64,000 nt of DNA from Ulota crispa. Lineage: Eukaryota; Streptophyta; Bryopsida; Orthotrichales; Orthotrichaceae. A model generated the notes under the pieces. The model had not been told where the DNA came from. It searched no databases and saw only the letters and a program-made list of their open reading frames with translations. A program made the position numbers and the translations under genes. Shown here piece by piece: positions 12,036 to 24,288 of this stretch; position 1 is the first letter of the stretch, and each line of letters begins with the position of its first letter. The DNA is taken from the NCBI GenBank assembly GCA_963920765.1, contig OY987247.1:620001-684000 (forward strand), given 5' to 3'.

Positions 12036-13809
12036 TGAACCCTTAAACGACCCAGCGTGCCGCTGTGGCCAATACAGGAGGTAAATTGTGTATTCCGAGA
12101 GGTTCTGCTGCGCAAATTTGGCTAGTGTTTCCAGGATTGTGTACCAGCATTGTCTCTGATAATCTGGGATAGTCGACGATTTCAGGAGATCACTATGCAG
12201 AAATTGGCAAGAGCTTATACAGTCGAGAGGCTACGACGTATGTATCTTCATTCGAGACTTGTGAACCCGAAGAATAATCGGGTATAGAATTGCAACGTGT
12301 CTGCACGAGTCCCACACTGGCACATGTTCCAAATTTTTGGTGGGAAGGTCAATTTTTCGTTGACTGAGCAGTCTCATTTTTGACAGATTTTAGAGCGTGA
12401 AGCCGTAGCCGAGAGTTGTGTTGGATTATATCTGTTCACATCCTCCTCACAAGTCACAACTCGAGAGATGGAGCCACGCTTAGTGCAACTCCTGCCTGTT
12501 GCTCCCTTAGCGGCATTGTACTACAAAAACAATACTCTTTTTGTTAGATATTTCCCTTTTCTGCTGCATCAATATGATCTTATTTACTTTGTGTTCGTGG
12601 TGACGGCCTCTTGAGCAAAGAGTAGAGATTCAGATGCACGACTAGTAACGTACTCTTGTTGGTTATAGTACGTTGTAATAGAGGAACTATGAGGTTCATA
12701 CGCTTTGAGCAAAAATGTGTTACTTAGTGGTCATGGCTTTGTTGTAACTTACTGTGTCTGCTATTGTGATCGAAGCCTTAGTGATAAGGTTTATATGGAT
12801 GTGGAGATGTCAATGCAACTTCCTGAAGAATTTGCTAACATCGACAAAGTCATGGATCAAGCCTTGCCTAGTGCCTCCAACGGAACCTTCACAATTCATT
12901 GTGGACATGGATACCTGAACATTATGGGGAAGATGTCACCACCGTCACAACAGAATTTGCACTCACAGCGGAATGGGTTGCAATCCCATCACAACTCTTA
13001 CATAAAACACTTGCAGTTCTAGTTGATGAATCATGGATCCCCAGTGAGTCACGTCTTCACAAAATCTGAGGCAAAATCTTGGGATGCTCCCGGTTTATCT
13101 CAGAAAGAGGATTTGGCATAGTATTGTTGTAGCCATGCACTCTAAGTTTGTTAGCAAGGTTTTACTGCGGTTGAAATTGTGATTGCAATAATTGGAATTG
13201 GTCTTGCAAACAACTGTATCTGAGGAAAAGCTCTATGAAGTTTTTTCACTAATACTCAAGCAATTATCCCGGGGCAATTATAGTTGTTTCAGCTCAGAAA
13301 TCGTAAAACGGTGACTTCAAGCTAATGCTGCTGACGGCTCCGCTCAGCTCTAGCGAATCACAGCCAGAAGAGAGCGAGACTTGCAGGTCCAATTGTTTGC
13401 GAAGCTAAAACGCTCAACTTGTTTACCCCCATCTCTCTACTAGATCTGCTTAGCTTCCAACTTTTGCGCCAGCCTCGTCATCTCCCGCGCTCAACCCGCC
13501 ATGCCGGAGACGTGCTTTGCAATAGGCGGCAGCCACCGTGACCCTGAAAATACTGCGTACTCGGCTCTCTTCCGGGTCACCTGCCTTGCCCGTATGCAAT
13601 CCAATGCATCCGCTACTTTAGAATTCCTTCAGTCGATCTTTTTGCAGACACATGCAACCAGGTCGCAAGAACACAACTAAATCATTGCTACGGTTCGATT
13701 AAAGTTATTCACCTACCTTCTCCCGCTTTCCCGCTTAATCACAATATAGTGTTGCAGAAGTACTCTACGGCAGGGCTCATACGGAGCCCTGTGGTCGTTT
13801 AAGGGTTAA
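12036..13809. mobile_element. TTAA-CCC (piggyBac-like end) element, 1.77 kb
   Basis: The 13-bp end CCCTTAAACGACC (12040-12052) is perfectly repeated in inverse at 13793-13805. The right end is followed by TTAA; the left is preceded by TGAA, one base off. CCC ends next to TTAA are typical of piggyBac transposons, which duplicate TTAA. A GC-rich hairpin, AGGGCTC/GAGCCCT, lies just inside the right end (13772-13790). The interior is more GC-rich than most of the window and has one 105-codon open frame (12705-13022), but no recognised transposase. Confidence 0.6.
12705..13022 (+). CDS. unrecognised 105-codon open frame inside the 1.77-kb element
   Basis: I do not recognise this protein. Composition is ordinary (not low complexity). 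The stretch VMDQALPSASNGTF to GHGYLNIMGK reads like globular protein. After about residue 85 the neighbouring +2 frame also reads plausibly (VLVDESWIPSESR), so a frameshift near 12930 in an eroded gene is possible. No start context or splice sites support it strongly. It may be a decayed element-borne gene or chance. Confidence 0.25.
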   Translation: MSKNVLLSGHGFVVTYCVCYCDRSLSDKVYMDVEMSMQLPEEFANIDKVMDQALPSASNGTFTIHCGHGYLNIMGKMSPPSQQNLHSQRNGLQSHHNSYIKHLQF

Positions 13810-13827
13810 CGTCCGACGTCAGTGAGG

Positions 13828-14737
13828 TACTGAGGTGTGAGGGACATCCCTCGTGCTCATAGATAAGATTCTCAAATAAAACATTTGAATAAAATTCGAG
13901 GTCCTCAACAGTTGTAAAGGGACTTCAGTTCGACGGGTCAAGACCTGAATCGAGTTTCCAACCTTGAACTCCGTTTCGCCATGGCCATGCCGCCATGCCC
14001 GTGGACAAAGCCGGCGTCGACTCTTTAAACTTTTTTTTCCTTCGGAGATAGCATTTTTGTGTAGAGAAAGTTAGGTTTTGCTGTAGACTTCTCTGGAGGA
14101 ATTTATCGACACTTCATATGCGTCTTTTCAGCGATTTTGGTATTCTAAAAGTTGATTTCAGTCGTTTTTAGTGTCGAATTTGGCGGAATTAAATCGCAAT
14201 AATTACTTGTCTATGGCTTCTATGTTTGTACGAAATTCGAAGCATCTGTAGTCTTGAGATTGTAGTGGAAAGGCGAGCTGCTTTTATCTCGACATTTGCA
14301 AGACTTAAAATACATCTGTAATTATGTTTCATTGATATGCTCGTCGTTGGAAATTGGCGATGTCAGTTACGAGTTTTATAGACTGTAGAATTGTTTGGAA
14401 CCTAAGTGATTATGTGAGAGTGTTGCAGAATTGACGTGGAAATATTTTTTCTCTTTCTGCTGAGATGGAGGTTTGTGTTGTTTGATATTTTTGAAGAGGC
14501 TATGGAGTTCTTAGGGAATTGAAATCTGAGTTTTTTGGATGGATTCTTCAATTTGTGGAGCTAGAGACTTTTGAGGTTGTTGAATTGACGTTGTCTCGCG
14601 ACGGCAATGGTTAGTTCTTATGTAGAAGGAAAACAAGATCGTCGAGTGTAGATATTTAAGCTGCTTGCGACGTGAGACGCCAATAGAATAGAACGTCACA
14701 GCCTTAGAAGAAGAGCTCGAAGATATATTCTGGAAAT
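13828..14737 (+). promoter_or_regulatory. upstream region and probable 5' leader of the acetyltransferase gene
   Basis: About 900 bases between the composite insertion and the start codon at 14738. No clear TATA box was fixed. The final 280 bases contain four short upstream open frames with in-frame stops: 14465-14485, 14502-14522, 14539-14574 and 14607-14651. If transcription starts upstream of about 14460 they would sit in the leader. The start codon context GAAATATGGCC (G at +4) is favourable. Confidence 0.4.
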
Positions 14738-17700
14738 ATGGCCTTGCTGAAGCTAAAATGTACAGGTCTAGCTTGTCTGGCACAGCAACGCTGGAGCATT
14801 CCTTCACATCAAACTTTTGTTGTAGAAACGCCTTTATATAAGCATATTTCGATGAGCCATACTTCTTTGAAGATGGAGAGGTGTGGAATGAACTTAAGCA
14901 GAATGAGAAGTTCACAATTGAGAACTCTCACTGTACGGTGCGTGGGAGATTCTGCTTTTGAGGACAGCCAGAGTGACCAAGAGGGATGGCGTCAACAGCC
15001 TCGAAGGAACAATGACTCCACGTATGTTGTTCGAACCTTTGTAGGCTCAATTGGTAACGGACATTAGTTTCAAGTTATTGAATTACAATGAAATCCTGCT
15101 GCGATTAGCTATCACTAGTGTTAGGTAGGAATGCACCTCCTCTTGTAAAATGTTGAGAGATTATTGGAAGTATAACGGACGTTACGTGGATTTTTTTAGC
15201 CATGAAGGTAAAGCCGCCGGGAATTTAAAAAGAGAATATCGAGCAAGAAGGGGAGATGCTTGAAATATGAGATGTGAGTTGATATTTTCTCCGGGTCTTG
15301 GATATGGTATGTCTAAGTTTTCAATATTGTATTATTGCAGATGTGGAGAGGGCGAACTTCCCAAAGGTGACGGCCATCATAACTTCAAAGGTCCGGCTAA
15401 TGAGCACAGTAAAGCTGTGGAGCAGGCTAAGGATGAGAGTCGGTTTAGTTGCGAAGGCTGGAATGATGACTTAACCAAAAACTCCAGTGGTGATCCGGCA
15501 AACCCTACTAGGTCAAGTACATCTCCCGCAAAGAACGCAAAAGGTGAAAAGAGCACTGTTTTTGATTTGGAGAGCGCTCAATGGAAGAATGTGTTTCCTT
15601 CGTACTTGCAAAGTAGAGAAGATGAGTCAGATGGTGAAAATGATGAACTTGTGCAGGTACTGATGCTTGACTCGTAACTTGCTTTCATCTCCGGATTGTG
15701 TTCCTCTTTTTTTTTTTTTGCAAACAGCAATGATTTGCCAGTTGATTTGGTCAGAGCATCATGCTGCTGGGCTGGTGGTTTGAAATACACTGGATTTCGT
15801 GAGGTTCTAGCTACTGAAGAATTTGCTACTACCGGTAGTTGATTCAGACAGTGAATGCATTTCTCGTTTTACTCTGTTTTCGAGATAATATGCCGTAATC
15901 CTGTTTGTTTTATTCCTCTTATTAACCAGGTATCATCAGTAAATTCGAATGGTCAGGCAAGAGGGAGAATGAATGGTGTAGCTGCTGCAAAAGCAGCCGC
16001 AGCAGCTACCGCATCAGCAAATGCTCTTGAATCACATGTGAATGCCTTGAATTTATCGTCTACTCCAGTGGTAGCAACTCCACCTTGCTCTTCGGCTAGA
16101 TCGCCAGCAGAAGGAAAAAACCTAAATGATCTGATCTCTTATGATCCCATTTGGGCAGCTGTACGGGCGGAGGCTCGACTGGAGGTACGAGCATTTCGAC
16201 CAAATCAATGGTCCAAGTTGGACCTTGGCTGCTAAGAATTATAAGAAACATGGAAGAGATTTTTTGTGGTCACCTAAATCTGTAGAGGTGAAATATGCGC
16301 TATATGTTGTTTTCACAGAAAACAGTAACTGAAATCATGGAAGATATGGCAGGCAGAGCGTGAGCCATTGTTGAGTAGTTTTCTCTACGCCAGCGTCTTG
16401 GCTCATCCATGCTTCGAGCGGTCTCTGGGTTTTGTTTTGGCCAATCGTCTAACAAGTGCAACGCTCCTGGCTACACAACTCATGGATGTATTTGACGGCG
16501 TTTTCATGGCTGACCCATTCATACAACAAGCAATTCGATTGGATGTCCAGGTGAGTAGTTGCCTCATTTTGAGATTGCTCTGTTACGTTAAACGAACATT
16601 GAGGTTGGAGTGCTGAGTGAACATATTTTGGAAGTTTATATTTGGGTTTGGACGTAGCTCATATTGCATACTCTTTGACTACAGCAGTAACTTCTGTGTG
16701 TCGAGCAAACCGTTGATATCTTTTGAAGGTCACTGTCAGCTCTTCGTGCAGCTAATGAGTTGACCTCGTTTCCAATTTATACATAAACAGATTTCCGTAG
16801 CTCAATGCAGAGCATTATAGGTTACCCAGGGTTTCCTCATGACGAAGCGGACTCGTACTTGTTTGAGCCAACTTGTAACACTCGCAAGATGGAGCCCTGT
16901 TTGCTTGATATACATGCGTTTCTCAAAACGAAAACATTGTAAATTGCAGTTGCGACTGTACCCTGTCAAGTAAATAAGGTTGATGACGCTGTCTTGACGC
17001 TGAACGTTGAAATTGTTGCAGGCTGTAAAAGATAGAGATCCTTCGTGTCGTTTCTATAGCTCTGCACTGTTGTACCTGAAGGTGAGAAGAATTCTAATGG
17101 TTTGGGGCATTCGTCCTCGTTGCCTTGATTTGACACGCATAGTGCGATATTCAGCAGTTTACCGCAGCTTTACACGTATCATTTTGAACTTGATTCCAAT
17201 TTCTACCTTGATTCTTATAGGGATACCATGCACTTCAAGCATACAGAGTGGCACATTGGTTGTGGAATAAAGGGTCAACTGTGCTTGCTCTTGCACTACA
17301 AGCTCGTATGAGTGAGGTGCATTTCAACTCTATTGCCGTTGTTGCTTTTCCTCATCTAGATGTACGAACAAAGTAATTTGGTGCTAGAGCTACCAGCAAA
17401 ATTCAAGTTTCTTATGTGATGTGCATGGTCATTTTGTTGTGAGCCAAGTGCCACAATCTGCAATTGGAACGAAAGTGTTTGAACGTCACTTAGATACTTG
17501 TGGTACCACTGAATACTGCAATCTTCATATCAGAGAGTGTTAAATGGAATTATTCTCTAGAGACATGTTCACGCGCTTCCCTTTTCCTTTTTCCTTTTTT
17601 CCTTTTTCTCCTCACACGTGTGCTACGGTTTTGTCAGGTCTTTGCGATGGATATTCATCCAGGTCGGTTTTGCTTCTTCTTTTGTTCTTGGCTTACCTTT

Positions 17701-19078
17701 CTGGTTAGCTAATAGCAAATTCTTCTCTTGAGAATAGTGTATGTTGAATGTAGCTTAATTACATTTGAAATTTTAGATATAATGAAAGCGGTTGCAATCC
17801 ACTCTAGCCATATTAAATTTGATCACATCTCTAACTTGGTTTTAATAGAAAGCGCAGAAATAACTCAGGCTCATCTACTTGTTGTTTGGAGTATTGGAAT
17901 ATTTGTATTGGACGCGTGGATAGATCCAGGCGTCCCCTCAATATATCTAGTTTTTGTTTTTTCATCACCCTAATCATGAAAAGCACTGACCTTGTGATGT
18001 TTTGGCAGCCGCACGTATTGGGAAAGCTGTGCTGCTAGATCATGGTACAGGGGTTGTAATCGGAGAGACAGCTATTATTGGTGATCGTGTCTCAATACTG
18101 CAGGTAATGGAAGAGGCCTGCATTTGTCGTTGGGTGTGAGTTGAGAGTGTCATTTTTTATTTTTCCTATTGCACCTATCTGCTTAATTCTCGACCCTACT
18201 ACTGGATCAGATCTGGAATACCACATGTGTCCTGAACACCCCCATTAATGAATAAAGCTATGTGCTTCATTACCTTTCTGCCCGAATTAGACTTAATGGT
18301 AGCGTTTGCTAATGCGTGTATGAGAGTCTATTGCTAATTGGATGCGTACAATCTAAAGTGGTGGACTGGAATTTGTTAGAGCCCACTGTTGTACGTGATT
18401 TTAGTTGCATGAATACACGAACTAGCAACTTGTTTATAGCTTTTCGAATTATGTTTTCCAGGGCGTTACACTTGGAGGAACAGGTAAAGATGCAGGAGAT
18501 CGGCATCCTAAGATACAGGAGGGAGTTCTTATTGGTGCTGGAGCAACAATACTTGGCAACATCATAGTTGGTCGTGGAGCAATGGTTGCAGCAGGATCTC
18601 TTGTTTTGAAAGACGTCCCAGCTCATAGGTTGATCCTTACACATTTCCAGCATTTATATATTTTCTAATCTAGTGAAATTTTCCTTTCCTATTTTGTTTC
18701 TTTGATGAGAAATGGCTGCCAATGGTGAATTGCTTAATGATCATGTTCCAATGCCTGGTGAATTGCAGTATGGTGGCTGGAACTCCTGCAAAAGTTGTTG
18801 GTTTCTTGGAGGAATCAACACCTTCTGAGACGATGAAACATGGTATCATCAATTCCCTTGTGTAGTTTCATCATTGATGTACTAGAAAGTGATCTTCTTA
18901 TCCACAACTAATCAATTAGTAGCTTCTCATGCAGCGTTTTTCACTAATTGCTATGTTATTTCTTTTTATGACTCACGGATCATTTTGCACAGATGCTGCT
19001 CAAGATTTTTGTGAGGGGCTTGAAGAGGCAGTGCGTCGACAAACAGGGGAGAACGTGTGGGGAGGTGCTGAAATTTAA
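14738..19078 (+). CDS. SAT: serine O-acetyltransferase, plant SERAT3-like, 11 exons
   Basis: Transfers acetyl from acetyl-CoA to L-serine, giving O-acetylserine, the committed step of cysteine synthesis. Exons: 14738-15021, 15341-15656, 15930-16184, 16353-16550, 17022-17081, 17221-17316, 17638-17662, 18009-18103, 18462-18628, 18769-18842, 18993-19078. All introns are GT-AG and phases agree, giving 551 residues. Residues 1 to about 75 are Ser/Arg-rich and poor in acids, like an organellar transit peptide. Residues 75-265 are an acidic and Ala/Ser-rich linker, unusually long for the family. The SAT N-terminal domain starts at DPIW (about 271) and includes FVLANRL and LLATQLMD. The left-handed beta-helix begins near IHPAARIG (410-417). 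The catalytic His is in GDRHP (His458), matching His158 of CysE. The protein ends in Ile, the residue with which SATs dock into O-acetylserine thiol-lyase. Many introns fit the SERAT3 group; the other plant groups are largely intronless. Compartment is inferred. Confidence 0.95.
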
Positions 19079-19478
19079 GAAATTGACTTCCTCTCGTGAG
19101 CTCCAATCACTGAAAGGGACGAACTATGTTGAGAACAGGAACTCGTTTTTACTGTAAGATTCCAAAGCATGGCCAGGCTTCTTCACATTAGCGCATCAAC
19201 CAATGTAATGTTTGTGTAGCAGTCGCATGAAAGCCCTGGAGACTGGATGTTTGCTTAACAGTAATGAGTAATCTTTTTCAGAGGTTAAAGATCGAAGTTT
19301 GTCTGTTATTCCCGAATTCATGTGACTGGGTTATTTAGGCAATCACCATCCGTGTCATTTCTTAATAAGAGCTACGCTAGAGTTCGCCGTCTGATAGTTG
19401 GTTGGTATGGGAGCATTTAATCCCCTACCTAGTTGTACATAGCCTTTGTGAGGTCTTCTAACCATTATCATATGAGAG

Positions 19479-19484
19479 AATAAA
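19479..19484 (+). promoter_or_regulatory. possible poly(A) signal of the acetyltransferase gene
   Basis: AATAAA lies 400 bases after the stop codon, in sequence with several TGT-rich and T-rich stretches. Plant poly(A) signals are loose, so this is only a candidate. Confidence 0.25.
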
Positions 19485-20045
19485 TAATAGTGCTGGTGCC
19501 TCTTGTTTGGTATTAGTATATCAGCACAGTAGTTTAGTTCTCTGGCAGGACAGTGGAGCATGAAAGCTATTGAACAGCTTTTATGTTATGTATGCAGATT
19601 TGCCAATTATTCCATCATTGTGTTCATTCCGCGTGAACCAAGATAAGAATGATACCTGTCTTTAGCATCTTAAAATACAAATTGCATTGCATTATCTGCA
19701 AGATGAACACAATTGGCCATGATTTTAGAAGAGAAATGAGATCAAAATTTTCTTATTGGTGGGATGGATTGGGAGTATGCCCATGCCTCCTTAATTTGAC
19801 ATCCTCTGTTCCCTTACAAAGCCCTGGCAGTATGATTCCTCTCATTTTGTACTCTTGATATTACAATTAATTAGAATGGTTTTAACCTTGTTTTCGGTGT
19901 AAAAAAGGATGAATCTAATGAAATGCTGTGAACAGATGTTTGCAAGCGGGGCTAACAAATATCCTCAAAAGACATGAATGGTTATGTTTTCATGACCACC
20001 ACTTCCATGCTTCTTCAAAGTTGGCGTTTATGTAGCTTTATCACT

Positions 20046-20285
20046 GCAAATAGGCCCCTAAAGGTCCCTTATTACATAAAGAATAACTAGAAACCTACCC
20101 AACAAAAGTAGGGATAAGGATAACATAGAATAGGGCCCTAAAGGCCCTAGAATCATACAAAGAACAATTAGCAACCACCCCAATACAAGTAGAGAGCAGA
20201 ATGGTATAAAATGGGGCCATAAAGGCCCCATATTCATACAAAAAACAAGTAGCTAACATCCCAACAAAATCAGGGTTTTTTGTAC
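20046..20285 (+). repeat. tandem repeat, about 83 bp x 3
   Basis: Three diverged units each start with a GGCCCTAAAGGCCC-like palindromic core (about 20047, 20133 and 20214). Each continues with an ATACAAARAACAA block, an AGTAG/CAACC block and an AGAATRGTATAAAATGG-like end. No open frame of interest. Confidence 0.65.
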
Positions 20286-21295
20286 AATAAGAAACCCACG
20301 TATTTTTAACATCTACTCATGGATGTCCATGTCTTTTGAGATGTTTTTCCCCAAAAAACCTGTACCCAAGAACTGTAAAATTTTGGATGTCATCTTTGAT
20401 CAACGTGTAATAAATGTGTGGAAGTTCAGAAAAAATATGAACGTGTTTGTCTCAAAGCAGATTTTTAATTAAACATCTATCCAAATGTCAAAATAAACAT
20501 GAGTTCGACTTTGACAAGGTTTGGAGGGTTTCACTTTGGGTAACTTTCTAGAAGTTACTGTGCAATTTCAAGTGAAAATGTTACCCACGGTAAAAATTAG
20601 AGGCTGCAAAAACATAGAAGCTTGGAATGACATTCACTCGGATATCAAACTTGGGGAGAGGTCAGTGTGTAAAAAAAGATGAGGATAGGTGCAAACACCA
20701 AGTATTTTGAGGGATACTATTTTTTATTTATTTATTTTAAAATATGTTCTCATTATATAATTTTCTACTTCTTCTTTGGGTTATTAGAGAAAGGGCTTGC
20801 ATGACTTATATTCTAAATTGATACGAATAAATGATATGGTCATTTAGATTTAAAAAAATTCTACTATAGCTTTTATCTTACATTAAATCTCTTTCAAACT
20901 TTTTTTCCCCACTAATGACTACTTACAACTAGATCTTAATAGAAAAGTGTGGTCAATACTACTATTGTATCTTCAATAAAATTTGTCAATGACACTCATT
21001 TACTAGGAAATTATAAAATTATTGAACATTTTGAATATGCCCCTCACAAAATAACATCACTTAATATTTTTGGCCAAAAAAAAGAATAAAAAGAAAGATA
21101 TCTTAGGTCTAATTGTTTTCTAATTGGACTTATTTTTCTATACCCTATAGTAGTTTGAAGACATGTCATGACATTTTTGTACCCTATAGTATAAAAAAAC
21201 AAATTATAATTTTTATCTCAAATATTTTTTAGGCACCCTATCATTTGTATGCACGCAATTTTCTACTGCTATTGCTCACTACCCTACTTGAGACT

Positions 21296-21654
21296 ATAGT
21301 GGTGCTTGGATAAGGTCAACACTTTAGGCTAGAAAAAAAAAGTTAATCGTAGCCAAACATTGATTACAAACAAGCATTCCATTCACTCTAGGGTGCATTA
21401 CTTCCCTTGATTTTGTTTGGTACATGTGGTTGCAAGGTTGGGGTGCTTTACCACCCTATGCTTTTGTTCACTATCAAATGCCTTTATAGTTGATGTGTTA
21501 AAATGGGCATTGAAAAAAAACAAACAATGGTAATATGCAAGAGCTTGACCTTAACCAAGCTCACAACACAGATTTTGGGCAAAAGAAGAGTGAAATCATG
21601 CTCCTATCAAATTGTTTTTGTTACAAAGGTTGACACTAACCAAGCACCATTGTA
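21296..21654. mobile_element. TIR miniature element, 360 bp
   Basis: The left end TAGTGGTGCTTGGATAAGG is matched in inverse by the right end, which reads on the minus strand as CAATGGTGCTTGGTTAGTG. After a further GTCAAC word the match fades. The interior is non-coding. The superfamily is not assigned because the target duplication is unclear. Confidence 0.55.
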
Positions 21655-21890
21655 TATACATACTATGAATTCTTGAAATTTGATTGATACAAAAAACTCA
21701 ACAAAATAACTCAAAAAGGAAGTGCTGTCTTCTTTACAGATTCATACAACTATACAGAAACCTAAAACGAACACTTGTAACTAGATAGATAATAACTTTG
21801 ACCATGTAGTTACACAAAAAAGAAAAGCCCACATTGCCTTTGCTCCATTGCTACTTATTGTTACGCCCATAGCAAGCAGTAATAAGGAAC

Positions 21891-22256
21891 TTAACCCCGA
21901 ACCGTCCAAGAGGACAAAAATTGTCCTTTCAATGCCAAAAACACATCGCGAGGGTGGAAAAAGATTTTTTTTCAATTTTTTTTTCTTGAAAGTGGTCAAA
22001 GAGATGTGCCACATCACTGAATGCCAAAAATAGCTACTTTCAATGCCTCCATATTTTTTAAAACATCAATTTGTAAAGAGATGTACAAGCTCCGTGCTGC
22101 CTTTTTGTGAGGGCAGGATACAGTATTGACTTTTCCTTCTTTTGAGGAGAATATGATCTCTCTTGGAGAGATGTCACAAGCTGTTCACTGCCCATGAACA
22201 ATGCACTCTCTCCTTGGTTTGAGCCATGGGTTCAGGGTCAGTCCTTTAAGGGTTAA
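21891..22256. mobile_element. TTAA-CCC miniature element, 358 bp
   Basis: TTAA at 21891-21894 precedes CCCCGAACCGTCC. The right end reads AGTCCTTTAAGGG followed by TTAA at 22253-22256. Terminal similarity is limited to CCC plus scattered bases. The first 60 bases resemble the element start at 58922, sharing a GAGGACAAA-AATTGTCC-like block, which supports a real family. Confidence 0.5.
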
Positions 22257-23224
22257 AGAGGAATTGATAATGTTTTGCAAAATGATTGCGTTCATAACAT
22301 TCAGTAGTGCTACCAGGCGTTGCCCTCCCTTGAGATGAAATGGTGTGGAATATTCCACACCCATCTTTAGCTATGGGACACTTGGTTGAATTTGTTAGAG
22401 AGTCTATGAAAGAGAGGCTTAGTTTAGTGATGTGGGGGCCAACCATGTCAGAAGAATTAAAATTAAAAAAAAAAGTTTGTGTCAAGATGAAGTTTGTGGA
22501 TGATGATACTTGAAGAGAGGGAAAGGCAGCCTCTCTTCAGACTACTGAATGTTATGTTGTTGCAAATGTATAGAGAGCACTTTACACTTTGCACCACGGC
22601 CCAACTTTGCAAGTCCAAATGAGATCCTGGCTTTCTTGGGTTTTAAAGTACAAAACAAAATATTGAAGGAAATTTTTAAAATTTGGAGATATATGGCCTT
22701 GAAGTTGGATTGTTGTGTTTGCTTGACCCAATTTTGTCAACGTTATGTCTCAACTTTTAGACATTGAAATCTCCAAAAAGTGTTACTATGTAGGTACTTT
22801 TAAGTGAACCCAAAGAAGGGAATCCTAAGGCAGGAGCACCCAATTGCAACACCAGCTGTTCTTGGATATCTAAAATTAAACCTAAAGTAGACAGATTTGC
22901 ACCCAAACAAGATATGAATGCACTCAAATCATACACGCAAGTTGACATAAGGGAATTGAAATTGCGTAGGTGGCAGTTTTTGATTGGGTGTGCATGCTCT
23001 TTTTGTTGTCATGACATGGTCTTGTTGTTGTCGTTTCTTTAGGGGTCTAGTGTCTACAATAGGTGATTCTACGGAGTTACCTTCAACAATTCATAATTTA
23101 TTCATACAATCTCAAAAAATTCTAAAAACAATTTTGCTTGAATATGTACCCATTTCCTAACATGCACATGCCATTGCATACTCAAAAGACCCTCTAGATT
23201 ACCACATCTAAGGTAAGTGTCACA

Positions 23225-23470
23225 TTTGGGTGCTTCTACCTTAAATTGTGAGCAAGGATTCATAAGTTGTGAGCCTAGATTTTTGTTAAAATATTAGATT
23301 TCACTTATAAATGTGTACATATGGCCTTATAATTGTGCATTATAAATGTTCATCTCCTAATAAAACTTGCTTTTTTTACTTATTCCATTGATTTTGAACT
23401 CAAAATTGGTTCCCACTCACAAAATCTTGACTCATTGCTCATGGGCTCATTGTTTTACGCTCACAAAACA
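23225..23470 (+). mobile_element. GTGAGC-ended miniature element, copy 1
   Basis: About 245 bp, matching 50498-50735 in the opposite orientation. Shared blocks include TTTCACTTATAAATGTGTAC, ATTATAAAYRTTCATCTC, CCCACTCACAAAATCTTG and repeated GTGAGC/GCTCAY words near both ends. No coding content. A MITE is the simplest reading. Confidence 0.7.
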
Positions 23471-24288
23471 ACGTTGTCCAACCCAAACGTAGAACTTGGG
23501 ACATAGTATGAACTGCCAAATCCCAAATTTGACCTTTCCACCGATTAGGTTTTTGAGGTTTTGATAGAACTTGGTACATAATACGGAAAGGATTGTTCCT
23601 AAGATAACTTAGGGTAAACTTATACAATTAGGTTCTTTTTATTTGTTGTTTCATATTTGTGACTATTCCAAGAAGTGATTGTGAATGGGATATCTTATAT
23701 TACATGCTTATTGACTACAAATAATTTATAGGGTGTAGGTTTTGCATTTTGATAAAGAAAAAAAAAATGGTAATGCAAGGCCATTGCATTTGGGAAAATT
23801 TTGAACTAGTTTTCTAAATAGGAAACTTGAGACAGTAGTGGAGCTTATTTTCTTTTTTAACTCATTATTATTTGGCAAACATTGAAATAGTAATTCAAAG
23901 AATTGCACATTATCAAGATCTAAACAAACAAATAGCACAAGATGATTAATTTTGTCTACAAAATCAACATCTTAATTGTCAAACTTAACGATGTGAAATA
24001 ATTTTTTATGTTAGTGATATAAGATTTCAGGAGTTTACCAACGAATCTTTCACCATGTGTTTCTAAAAAAATATTTTGCCACAAACACATTTAAGTATTT
24101 TGTAAGGACGTCAACGTTTATTTCAAAGTCCATAAAAAATTAAATGATATTTTTTAGCCCGAGCCTAACTCTACTTGTGGTGTTTACTTTTTTCCTCTTG
24201 AAACCAAATTTTGTAATGTTTTGATATACGGCTGTTTCAAAAAAATTACACAACTTACAATGTAACATCTACAACGGTTTTATTTTAA

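Larger units (their letters stand above)
916..13817. mobile_element. composite insertion bracketed by a 10-bp direct repeat
   Basis: GTCAGTGAGG occurs at 906-915 and again in the same orientation at 13818-13827. Just inside these copies lie CGGACGTTA (917-925) and its reverse complement TAACGTCCG (13807-13815), separated from the direct repeats by one and two bases. A direct repeat outside an inverted repeat is the signature of a target-site duplication around a terminal inverted repeat. A 10-bp duplication would suit a Mutator-like insertion, but no Mutator transposase is seen. The interior holds the long palindrome, a dead Tc1/mariner-type transposase in two copies and a TTAA-CCC element, so this may be a nested structure. 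The short inverted repeat and the unequal spacing are the weak points. Confidence 0.45.
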
